A stretch of 24,258 nucleotides of DNA from Pelargonium cotyledonis (lineage: Eukaryota; Streptophyta; Magnoliopsida; Geraniales; Geraniaceae): NCBI GenBank assembly GCA_036897625.1, contig JAYMTA010000780.1, positions 1 through 24,258 on the forward strand, given 5' to 3'. The notes beneath the pieces were generated by a model, which was given only the letters and a program-made list of their open reading frames with translations, had not been told where the DNA came from and ran no database searches. The position numbers and the translations under genes were made by a program. Of the stretch, positions 7,508 through 20,674 are shown piece after piece. The number at the start of each line of letters is the position of its first letter. Position 1 is the stretch's first letter.

Positions 7508-10500
7508 ATGGGGACCCGTTTTAGATCAGCATTTTCCGTCGTGTTGATCGTTCTGGTTTGTGCAAGCGTATTCTGGATTGATTCAGTTTGCGGAGCGAAC
7601 AGGGGACCCAAAAACGTGCAGGTCGCTCTTCAGGCCAAGTGGTCTGGCACTCCAGTGCTTTCAGAAGCTAGGTATTTTGCTTCCATTACCAATTTTGGTT
7701 TCTTCGCATTGCGTTTGGTTGTTATTTATTTTCTATGATCGTAATTGAGTTTAGGTTTCGTTTAAGTTTCATTGATGAAATACTTAGTTTAGCTGAAATT
7801 CTATCATTTGCATCATTTATTGAATCTGTTTACGAGTAATCTCTAGCTCAAGCATGCACAACATTATTTAAGTTTTTATCATTACATTACCAAATTTAGT
7901 CTGTTTCTATGTATGTCAAATTTCAATTATTTATTTTAATAATGACTTGGTGGAATCAAAATGCGTCAAGTGTACAATAGGTTTTATATACAGTACAAGA
8001 TACAAATTCATGGAAGTGTGATGGTATCCTATATGATTGATTAGAATGAGTAGATATAATCTATTACGGAGATTGACACATTAATTCGTGCAAAATAAAA
8101 TTGTACTATACAAGATTTGGGATAAATAGCATTTTCTGTTATATCAAGACACTGGGACATTTCTTTGGGCACTTACAAGGATCTACTTAAGTTAATTTAT
8201 ATTTAATAAATGAAGTGATCTATATTTATTACTTGCAAATACCCTTTCTTGTCTTTTATCCTTTAATAACTTCCATTTTTCTATATACAGTGAGCTACTA
8301 TCTAAAGAATGGAAAGATGGTTTTTGGGATTTTGTTGAAGTCTGGCTTCATAGCGAGAAGGATGACCCTGACTCTTATTCAGCCAAAGATTGCATTAAGA
8401 AAATTTTAAATCATGGCAGCTCTCTTTTGAGTGAACCATTAGCATCAGTATTTGAACTCTCTCTTCTTTTGAGATCAGCATCTCCAAGATTGATTCTTAA
8501 TCGGCAATTGGCGGAAGAATCTCTGTCGTCTTTTCCTTTGTACGATGAAATCAACTCAAATTATGATGGTGAAGTTACTTCTAAAACAGACGAGAACTTG
8601 GAAACCAAAAAATCAGATTCCTTGCTTGTTGGTGTAAACCCAAGAAGCCCCGGTGGAAAATGCTGTTGGGTGGATACTGGTGGGGCACTGTTTTTTGATG
8701 TTGCAGAGTTGCGAGGGTGGCTTAGCAACCCATCTGAGCCGTGAGTAGCGACCTTTCATTATGTAACAATTGTTCTCTATGTTTTTTCTTGGATAATAGT
8801 TTTTGTGGCCATCATTTATTATTATTTAGACTATCTTACAATTATACTTATTATATTTACGTTTTGCAGTGCTGGGGGTGCATTTCAGCAGCCTGAGCTT
8901 TTTGATTTTGATCACATCTATTTTGATTCAAGTAGTGGTAGTCCAGTTGCTATTCTATATGGTGCTCTTGGAACTGAATGCTTTAGGGACTTCCATGTCA
9001 CCCTTGTAGAAGCTGCAAAAAAGGTACACTGATTGGGTTTTCTTTGTAATTTTTGTTATTTCCTGAATTAGTGTAACCTTTTTTTATAAATGGATATGGA
9101 TCCTGCTATGTTTAGAGACCTAATACATGGAGACTATTTGCTTACTGGTGACCATTCTGGACTCTTTGACCATCTCTCATCTAACAACATTTATTTCTTC
9201 GTACTAAGAATTGTAATAATTAAACGTTTGCTGTTCTAAATCATAAAAAACTTACCTTATTTAAATAATTTCATGAATTGATGGGTAGAAGATGAGAATG
9301 TTTATTCCTAAATCTTAATTATTTGTTTATACAGTCCAACTGAAATACAGTCATCGATTCTGATTGCTTTGCTGTGATAGTTTTGGAGTTTAAAGCAAAC
9401 CTCTGTTTTCTAGGTGACTTTGTTTTGTTATGTTATATTTCTTTCCTGGCATGTTAACTGCTAATAGATTTCCCAAATAACTTATAGGGAAAAGTGAAGT
9501 ATGTTGTTAGATCTGTATTACCTTCTGGTTGTGAAGCAAAAATTGGTCAATGTGGTGCCGTTGGAAGCGATTCTGTAAATTTGGGCGGTTATGGTGTAGA
9601 ACTTGCTTTGAAGAACATGGAGTATAAGGCTATGGATGACAGCGCTGTAAGAAAAGGTTAGATTGGTAGACTGATAGTGAAGTTCAATGTTGACTAAAAT
9701 TACAATAGAACAAATGTCTGTTCAGGAGAGCTTGATTCTTATCAGAAAAGTTTTTCATGTAAAAAATTCCATGTTTTCAACATGATAATTTAGAGATGAT
9801 TTCCTAACAATGCGCGAGGAGTGAGTTGCAGGTGTCACTCTTGAAGATCCCCGGACAGAAGATCTCAGTCAAGAAGTTAGAGGGTTCATATTTTCGAAGA
9901 TTCTGGTTAGTTCCTCTAAATACATGATCCTCTCAGATTGTTGTATTGTGGTACTAGTTATTTTTCCCCCTAAGATGATAATTTGCATATATAATGTGTA
10001 TGTCTACCTTTGAATAGTGCAAACACAGTGTTTATGTATTGTCGTCATCATTGTTTAGAATGATTAATGGATGCTACTTTTTTTTTTATGGATATGATTT
10101 TATACTTGCTTTACTGATTCTGGATCTGGTGAAGAGACCTTATAGCAGAGTTATTTATCTTCATAAACAATTTGATCTAATATAGGAGTACAATTAGATG
10201 CAACCGAAAGACGAGTGGAGACTGAATTAAACATGTGGAAAGAAATAATAAAAAAAAGATATGATGATGCTATCCATAATGAGGATTGAGGAATGGGAGT
10301 GCAAATAGGAAGGAATAGAGGAAGAGAACAGATGTGGAAATTCCCAATTGTTTTGCTTAAGGATTGACTCAAGGGATCCCAATATGGATAGGGACAACGT
10401 TGTTTTGCTTACATTTCTCTTCTATAATTGTTGACTTATCACCCTGGCAATACAGCTGCCTTACTTATAGTTGTAAACAATTCGATTTTATCGTTTGACA

Positions 10501-13500
10501 CAATCCACCTGGCAAACATAGAGTAAATGTCAACTTATATTGTTTCAACTGGCAGGAACGCAAACCTGAGCTCACATCCGAGGTAATGGCTTTCAGGGAT
10601 TATCTATTGTCATTTACAGTATCGGATACACTAGATGTGTGGGAACTAAAAGGTATGAACCTAAACTTCCTAATGTTGATTTTTAGAAAAAGGCAACTTG
10701 TCTAAGGACATCCTTTCTTACAGATTTGGGACATCAAACTGCTCAGAGGATTGTTCAAGCCTCTGATCCTCTGCAATCAATGCAGGAAATTAACCAAAAT
10801 TTTCCTAGTGTGGTTTCATCCTTATCTCGCACGAAGGTAAAAAATCATGTTATAGATACTGAAGATCGAACATGAAAAGCCGCTGCAATCATATTTGAAA
10901 TCTTTCCTCTGCTATTTAGTATAAGTTGTCTTGATTCAACTTTTTAAATCTTGATCTTTTGCAGCTCAATGCTTCAGTTAAAGATGAAATACTCTCAAAT
11001 CAGAAAATGATCCCGCCTGGCAAGTCCTTAATGGCTCTAAATGGTGCCTTAGTCAACATTGAAGATATTGACCTTTATCAGTTATTTCTTTATCTCATTG
11101 ACTTCTTTTTCTATTTTCTTGCTAAAGATTTTCCTCTTTAACTTTACCCTCCATGCATTTGAACCCTCTGATTTCTGCAGTTGAAGATATCTTTCTGCGG
11201 CTGTATATTTCCCTTGTATTATTATATGTTCTGAAGTGCTCTTGATGTCTGCTCATTTTGTCAATTTCATACTTGAGCACTCCAGTCTTTTCATAATATT
11301 ATTGTTCAATTTCCATTTTTCTGCTGCATAATGATTGTTTACTTTTTTCGTACTTGGATGTGTTCAACATCAACAGTAAACTACTTCAGTCTGATTTTGA
11401 TGAATTTTTTTCTCTTTTTTGTAGGTTGTTCGACATGGTCCATCAGGAGTTATCATTGGCTGACCAGTTTTCAAAATTGAAGGTGAGTATGGTAAATCTA
11501 TCCTTCATGAGTCAGAAGACAGTTTTGATGATAATTGTACATTCTTTTAAATGCTTAATTGATCAATTTTAGAATGAAGGAAAGAACAAAAGGAGAAAAA
11601 AGCTATAGATATTGTAGAGGGGCTTATTCTTTGTAAAATTTGAAAATTGGCACCCAAGATACTTGTTATTTCTGAAGTCCTCAAATTGATGCAACACTAT
11701 TCTTGACAGTATCAAACATTTTGGTCACTGATTTGCCCAACAAATGTTGGGATACTGAACATCAAAAGGCAGTGAATTTACTTGTTGTTGAGGACCAACT
11801 CAACCAAAAGCTTAATCCGATAGTTGAAGGCCCAATTTAATTTTTATACTCTTAACACATGTCAAAAGTATTCATCCATCCTCTGAACATAACGAGTGGA
11901 CCCATCCATCCTCCCTCCAGTCGTCCTCTTTTTCAAACTAATCCCTTCTCTGATGCCCAAAACTTGGAATATATATTGAATAAGATGTTAGAGTAGAAGT
12001 AAGCTTGAGCAAAATATTAACTTGTCTTGAATGGTTCAAGCTAGAGGGTCATGATGTGAATGAGTAGCTGGTCCGTCGATTCTGAATGAGGGTGAACAAT
12101 GTTTCCGTATGCATGGTAATATTTGAGTGGGGATTTTTGACAATGATGTCATCCAGGAAACCACTGCTGCTTGGATATTTCTGTTTTTTTCTTCTTTCTT
12201 TTTGGTTTCTGGTATGCACTCTGTAACTGCCGTAACACACTGCAATATGCTTTACGTCTTGAATGTGAATATTACTGTTATCTTTGAAGTTCCCAGAACT
12301 TCATTAATAAATTAACATACCCAATATTCTCAGATTCCAGATAGTACTATACGGAAACTCCTATCAACTCCACCTCCTGCTCGAGCCAATACATATCGTG
12401 TAGATTTTCGCTCACCTCATGTTCATTATATCAATAACTTGGAGAAAGATGCTATGTATAAGCGATGGCGGAACAACTTACAGGAGGTGGATTAGCGTTT
12501 GCCGACTCTCTAATTTTCAAGCCTGGTTCAGCTTTATAAATGCAAGCTATTCATGGATATATTGTTTTTAAATATATGTCTTCTGCAGATTTTGATGCCA
12601 GCCTACGGGCAATTGCCTTACATTCGCAAGAACCTGTTTCACGCTGTTTATGTGCTCGATCCAGCCACTACTTGTGGTCTTGAGGCAAGTATTATGTTTG
12701 CCTGCCAAATAATTTGATTTCCATCCCCATTTGCTGTTGTCAAAGTTTGTTCATGATTCTTGCTATTTGAATTTTGCAGTCTGTTGGCATGATTACATCC
12801 CTCTATGAGAATAATGTTCCTCTGAGATTTGGAGTAATATTGTATTCTTCAAAGGTCATGAATCAGTTAGAAATGAATGGTGGTGAACTATATTCATCTG
12901 CCATGGAGAATGACGGTCAAATTGAGGATGTATCCAGTTTGGTATGTTTCTTCTGCAGTTTTCATTTTGCTTGCTTATCATAAATTTTCTTTCAGAACAA
13001 TATATCTGCCAGCTTTCTCTCTGTATTTGGTTTCTGCTCATCAAAGTGGCTGTTTGGTTTAAATCTTCTAGTGAACTCTTGAAGTCACTGAACAGCATTG
13101 AATAGTGCTGGCAGCATATTGTTTCACAAATACCATTGCTAACGCTTTGTTTTGCAGATTATAAGTCTCTTCATTTATGTCAAGGAAAATCATGGGATTC
13201 GTAAAGCTTTTCGATTTTTGAGCAATGTATGAGTTCAGTCTCTTGCCTTTTTCATTACTTTGGTGCTACAATGTTGTCCCACACTGTTCTGTCTTCTGAC
13301 AAATATTAATTATATGAAGGAGAATGTAGCAATTTTATGTGACAGTAACTTATATTCAATACTATATATATTGCGTTGGACACTCGATTAACATCAGCAA
13401 TCATTATGTACATGTGGGCCTGTGGCAGGTCAATAAGCTACGAACTGAGTCAGATGGCTCTTCAAATGGTGCTGTAGAGAGGGAACAGGTTGAAGGATCA

Positions 13501-16500
13501 TTTATAGAAACATTGTAAGTTTCTTGAGGAACTCATTGCTGATCTCACTGACCAAAATGATGTTTTATCATTTTTCTGTCTTAAAATCTTAACCGTTAGG
13601 AACACTTTAGTTATCATTACTGACTATTAGTGACTGTAAGATAAAATTGCTTAACCAATTTTACAGACAGAAGGCAAAATCTCCACCTGAAGATACATTA
13701 CTAAAATTGGATAAGGAGCAAACTTTTAGGGAACAATCTGTAGAGAGCTCCATGTTTGTTTTGAAGTTGGGTTTGGCTAATTTGCAATGTTGCCTCTTGA
13801 TGAATGGACTTGTCTTTGGTTCTAATGAGGTAATATTTGAATTTTACGGTTTGTCTGTCCTTCGTAACTGATACTAGTGTACTTGTCTTTAACCTGACAA
13901 TTTTTGTGCTTCTAGAACTTGAGCAAAGTTTTGTTTATTTAATTAAATTGGTATGCACATGAATTTATGTGAAATATTATGCATTGTGAAGTTGGTGACC
14001 TTTGGAGACCCTTTTTAGTTAGTTATATCTCATTTTCAAATTTTGTTACTATTCATCTTTTTCCCTAGTTATTTCAGACGCATTGCACTATAACTTTGAT
14101 TTGAAGACTTTTCTTCAAAAAATTAAACTTCTGCATTCACTTTGACCAGGAGTCTCTTATGTTAGCTATGAACGAAGAGCTTCCTAGAGTACAGGAACAG
14201 GTTTACTATGGCCGTATAGATTCTCACACTAATGTACTGGACAAGTTTCTGTCCGAAAATGGTATTAACCGCTATAACCCTAAGGTAATACATCCAAAAC
14301 ATCTGGGGTAAATGTTTCTTCTGCTCTAATTAATATATATATATATATATATTGGAATTGTTGGCTCTTAATGTTTATGTCAGGCTCAGTGTTCAATGAT
14401 ATGTGTTGATGCAGGTTGTCGGTGATGGGAAGGTCAAACCAAGAGTGGTATCTCTATTGACCTCCATTCTTGCAGGGGACTCCGTGTTAAATGATATTAA
14501 TTACTTGCATTCTCCCGGAAGTAAGAAAAATTCTGAGTTTGAACCACTTGATTGTTGATTTATAATCTTGCTAGGGCTTGTGCCCTTGACTCCTGACATC
14601 ATGTTCTATGATCAAATGATTCCAGCTATAGATGATTTGAAGCCCGTGACTCATATTCTCGTTGTTGATATCACATCAAAGAGAGGAATGAGGTTGCTTC
14701 GTGAAGGCATAAGATACCTGGTTATTGTTTATGCCCAGTTGTTCAACCTCACTTGCACTCTTTATTATTGTTATGTTAATGGGTGTCTTTGTGTTTGATT
14801 TCTGATGCAGATAGGAGGGTCTGGTGGTTCTCGATTAGGTGTGCTCTTTGGTCACTATCAAGATGATGATTTGCCTAGTCTTCTTTTTGTGAATGTCTTT
14901 GAGATCACTGCATACTCCTACAGGTTAAGTAGTTTTTAGACTTTATTGGCTATATTGAGTTTCTTTGGGCTTGTCTTTTGCATATACATATGCATCTGAA
15001 TGGCTATTTTAAGCATATTCCTATTGTTTATTGTTTGATTCCTATCTTTACATGCAGTCACAAGGAAAAGGTATTACACTTTTTGGATGAAGTATGTTCA
15101 TTCTATGAACAAAAGTACTTGCTTGCATCTGCCTTGGCTACTGAGAATGCCCAAGTATTTATAGATAAGGTCTCTGGGCTCGCAAATGCAAATGGATTAC
15201 CATCCACGGCATATGAATCAACACTTTCAGAGTTATCTTTTGACAAACTGAGAGAACATATGAAGAAGGTATGTTTCTAGCTTTGTGTTTCTTTGTCCAT
15301 TCGTGTAATTTCGGACAAGATAGGCCAGTAGTATCTTCCTTTTATCTTCTATTTCTTTTCTTCTTTTTTTAAATTTTATGTTTGACGTTGAGTCATTGAG
15401 TTATTCAGAATTATATGGCTGTTGTAAGTGTTTGTATATGTTGGTTGAGTGGGTTAATGTGGACATTTTGCTTATGCAGTCTTTCTTAATAATTATGAAT
15501 AAATAAAAGTTTTGTTTTTCTCTGATAGTTTGCACTGGAATGCAGGTTACTCAGTTTGTAGATGATCTACTTGGGCCTGAATATGGTCTGAATACAGTCA
15601 TTACCAATGGAAGGGTGAGTCTTGTCGGGTTCTTTAATCTGTATACTTAGTTGCTCCGTTTAGGGTCATTTTAATTTCTATAATGGGATGATTTAGAAAC
15701 TTAATATAGTGGACCTGCTTTCTCAACTGAACACAATAAGTTCTAGTTTCGTAAAACGAGAAAACTGTGAATCCTTTCTTCAACAATAAATTTCTATTTG
15801 CAATTATGAAGTACGTTGTATTCTGAACAGGTGACTTATCCTATTGATGAAAGAACTTTTATGAGTCATGATCTACACCTTCTAGAGTCAGTGGAGTTTA
15901 AGCACAGAATAAAGCACATAGAGGAAATTATAGAAGAAGTGGAATGGGAGAACACTAATCCTGATGTACTAACAAGGTAGTTGGTTATGAGCTTCGTCTT
16001 ACTGGATATTCTCTTTTACTTAGTCTTCCTCTCTCCTTTTTTATTTAGTTAGTGGAGGAGCCATATTCTGATATAATGACGAGGAAATCTACTTTTCATA
16101 TGCTAATTTGTTTAGTAGAATAGAATATCATATTTTAGCCCTAGCTGGGGTCTAAGTTGTGCGAACAACCCTGAATTTTCTTCCCATGAATTTATATTTT
16201 ATTTGGGCCAAAATAAGGATTGAATGATAACTTTGTCTGTCTATGCTACCTGCAGCAAATTTGTTAGTGATGTTATTATGTATGTCTCATCGACAATGGC
16301 TACACGGGATCGAAGTTCTGAAAGTGCACGTTTTGAGATTCTTAATGCTCAATATAGGTAAAGGGTAATCTGTTTATACAGCAACAAATAAAGATGTTGT
16401 ATTATCATTACATATGCTGAGTTCTTTTTTGTGCCTTTGTATATTTGAATATACTTCTTTTACAGTGCCATCGTTATAGATAACGAGAACTCTAGTGTTC

Positions 16501-19500
16501 ATATTGATGCGGTTATTGATCCTCTAAGTTCCTCGGGTCAGAAGTTCGCTTCATTTCTGCGTGTTCTAGGAAAATGCATACAACCAAGCTTGAGGATTGT
16601 ACTAAATCCACTGGTGAGATGAGTTTTAAAATTAGTTCCTGTATATATTCAATTGGGATGATGGTTCAGGTGTAGAAATCAAACTCTCCATTGATTAGTG
16701 CTCTTACTTTTACCTCCAATATTAGTTTAGAAGTGACATGATGACTAGGTCAAAGTAAAAGATGTGAAATTTCAATAATGGGTTAAATATAATGGCATGG
16801 GCTTACACAACTAAAAGGTCAACCTTATTAGTAGGGTTTGACTTCCACCGTTATATTTAGCTCATTCTTTTTATAATATTCCAATCTGGGACAATTACCC
16901 ACTTCAACAAAATACATGCATTGACGGTCAAATACTCGAAAAATTAATTTTTTTTAAGGGATATATCTAAGTATTACAATAACCAGATAAAGTTCCTAGG
17001 CATTTTGAGGATTGCACAATAATTCAAGAATTTACTTATCCTGAGTTGCACGAGACTTCACTGCCATTATTATCGTGGAAATCATTCTATGTTCACTCTT
17101 ATTCCCCTAGCTGAAATTATGTCCTCATTTGAGGGGCTTATCATTATTTTTCAATCTTCTTGTAGAGTTCCCTGGTCGATCTTCCTCTGAAAAGCTACTA
17201 CAGATATGTAGTACCAACGATGGTATGATCAAAACATTTTATTTTATAAAAGCTATGTATTTGAGTCGTCATGCTTGTATCTTAGTTGCACTACGTGCTT
17301 TTTGCAGGATGATTTCAGCAGCACTGACTATGCATTCAATGGCCCCAAAGCATTTTTTGCCAATATGCCATTATCCAAAACTCTCACTATGAATCTCGAT
17401 GTTCCTGAGCCATGGCTTGTTGAGCCTGTTATTGCTGTGTATAATTCTTCCTTACCATGTATATCTTGATTATAGTCGTGCGAGTGCAGCATTTATTTTG
17501 CCCTGTCCAATCAGAGTGATTTTTCCTGTGTTTTATGTTTTTTAAACTTAACGTTCCTTTGTTTTTTTTTTTTTTTTTTTTTGCTTTGGTTTTAAATGTG
17601 CCAGACATGATCTGGACAATATTTTGCTTGAAAACTTGGGTGACATGAGGACATTGCAAGCTGTGTTTGAACTTGAAGCTCTTGTACTTACTGGTAACGT
17701 ACCTTAAACAACTTTAAACTAAATATTGGTGCTTCCATTTAATTTTTAGTATGACTGGACAATGAAAGGTATAATATTTACTAATTCTATTTGCATTTGC
17801 ATTTATAAATTGTTGTAACCAGGTCACTGTTCTGAGAAAGGTCAGGATCCTCCCCGAGGCCTTCAGCTGATTCTCGGAACTAAGACTACACCGCACATGG
17901 TTGATACAATTGTGATGTCCAACTTGGGCTATTGGCAAATGAAAGCCTCTCCCGGGGTATGGTATCTGCAACTTGCACCAGGTAGAAGTTCTGAGCTCTA
18001 CATTCTGAAGGAAGATGATGATAGTGGTCGAGACAACTTACTGTCCAAGCGTGTCACCATAAATGATTTGCGGGGGAAAGTAGTTCACTTGGAAGCAGTG
18101 AAGCAAAAGGGCAAGGAGCGTGAAGCCTTGCTAGTTCCTGATGATGATGACAATTCACAAGAAAAGAAAGTGAGCTTGTATCATCATATTTCTTTTAATT
18201 ATATGCTAGTTAACTAGGATTATTACTAGAGGACTTTTAACATGTAGATGCTTTTGAATGCTTTTTCCTTACTGTTATAGGTGAAACGCGGCAGCTGGAA
18301 CTCACATTTTCTTAAATGGGCTTCTGGTTTTATTGCTGGCAAAGATTCATCAAAAAAGAATGAAAGCACTTCACTGGTATCCCTTCCCTGCCGCACCTTT
18401 CTTATGTTGAGTCATCTACTCATATTTGAAATTCCCCAAAAGCCTTTGATTTGTTGTGAAGGTTCTGTTTTGCAGCATATAATTTATCTATAAGTTTAAA
18501 CAATATGCTGATCATAATGCTAAACAATTAATTGGTGAACGGCCACGGCTCTTCAACATGAGCGTGCATGCATGTATGGTGGTGGTTCTTAATTTATATT
18601 TTGCACACATATTACAATATTATTACCCACATCAAATTTTAGTACTATTACAATTTACAAATTTGATATTCAAACCTCTACTTGTTTTCTTTTAATATAA
18701 TTCTCATGATTTCCTGTTATTGTGGCTTTGAATAGAAATACTGACAAGATTTAGGAAAGTCTTGTTCAAAAATATTGACACAATTTAACTCTTTCATTTT
18801 GGGTACTTAATTTGTATTATAGTTTTGTTTATACGATCTATTCTCCAATTATAGAATCTATAGCATTATATTTTGTAAAATTTTAAGCACCATGGTTTTT
18901 GCTTTCTTTTCTTTAGGATCACACAAAGACTGGGCGACATGGAAAAACCATCAATATATTTTCTATTGCCTCTGGACACTTGTAGGTGTTAAATCATTTT
19001 CGCTCATCTTCTCTGTGCTCTTTTCTGGATTGTTTCGGTTCTGATATTTGGTATGTATTTTTGGCAGATATGAACGTTTTCTGAAAATCATGATTCTAAG
19101 TGTTCTGAAAAACACCCATCGTCCAGTTAAATTCTGGTTCATAAAGAACTATCTCTCTCCCCAATTTAAGGTTGAACATGTCTAAACTATTTATCTTGAT
19201 TGTGGATACACACTGAATAGTTAGTAAGGTTGCCTTGTTGAACTCAGGATGTGATTCCACATATGGCAAGAGAGTATGGGTTTCAGTACGAGCTTATCAC
19301 CTACAAGTGGCCGACATGGTTGCATAAGCAGAAAGAGAAGCAGCGAATTATTTGGGCGTATAAAATCTTGTTTCTTGATGTTATCTTTCCCCTCTCTTTG
19401 GAAAAGGTATTGGTAATTCGTATTCTTCCTTGGATTTCTACGTATTTTTATTTTTCAATTGTGAATCTGTCTTCCTATCAATATCTGCAGGTCATATTTG

Positions 19501-20642
19501 TCGATGCAGATCAAATTGTCAGGACAGATATGGGAGAACTCTACGACATGGATCTAAAAGGGAAACCTCTTGCATACACTCCTTTTTGTGACAATAACAA
19601 GGATATGGATGGATACCGGTTTTGGAGACAAGTAAATACCATTGAACAGTTTTTTAAAATCCTTTTTATTCGATTGCATTTTCTTTTCGATCAGCCAATT
19701 GCACTTTCTTATCAATATGTTTACACCATTCGCTGCTTTCTTAATCCCTTTATTTTGTATACTAGGGTTTTTGGAAAGAACATTTACGGGGTAAACCATA
19801 CCATATAAGGTAGGTAACTGCTTTTATTAAAGCTAGTGGACTGTTTACGAAAGAGGTGTAAGATTGACATTTACCATACCATCTGCAGTGCTTTATATGT
19901 TGTGGACTTGAAGAAATTCCGAGCTACTGCAGCAGGAGATTATCTAAGAGTTTTCTATGAAAGTCTTAGCAAAGATCCAAATAGTCTTTCCAATCTTGAT
20001 CAGGCAAGTATTTATAATTATTATCATATCACGTGGAACGTATCTCACGGCTTCTTTTTTGTGCGCACTTAAAATTCTGGTTCTTACATGACAGCATTCA
20101 TATAAAAGTTCACAAATGCCAGAATTCGAACTTAAGGGAACTGATGGCATCGTATATCATCCTCGGTTGGTTGGGATGCATTTTAGTAAATTGGGTTTTC
20201 AGTTGTCTGGTTTTGTCATGTTGGCTAATGGCTAGTCCCGTGAATATTTTTCCCTCGAGTACACAAAATGGTTATGAGGTTATTTGTATTATGATGCTCT
20301 AATACCAGAAGCTATTTGTAAACTGACTACCCATGAAACAAAAAAACTTCCAAATAGTAGGTCATAAGCGGAGAATAGAAGGAAGAGGAACGCATAAATC
20401 GTAATATGTAATCTAATTTTGCACAATGGAGCAATATTTCCGCGTGTTACTTATTAGCTCTTCTCTACCATTTTCCTGCTTCGTACAATCTGGTAGAATT
20501 TACTCTCGTTTTGTTAAAAATCTTAGTGTTTCGTTACTTTCGAGCTTGTTCTTCACTAGCATTCAACTTCTCAATGGTGGTGTGATTATTTCAGGATCTT
20601 CCAAATTATGCTCAGCATCAGGTTCCCATCTTTTCTCTACCT

Positions 20643-20674
<32 letters not shown>

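Noticed and set aside
10151-10372. Minus-strand 73-codon frame inside UGGT intron 5
   Set aside because: It is intronic, has no recognisable motif, and arises from a purine-rich patch on the + strand.
11791-11860. Possible mobile-element trace in UGGT intron 9
   Set aside because: It resembles a short repeat I recall from dicot introns, but no ends, duplication or coding remnant are visible, so no element is called.
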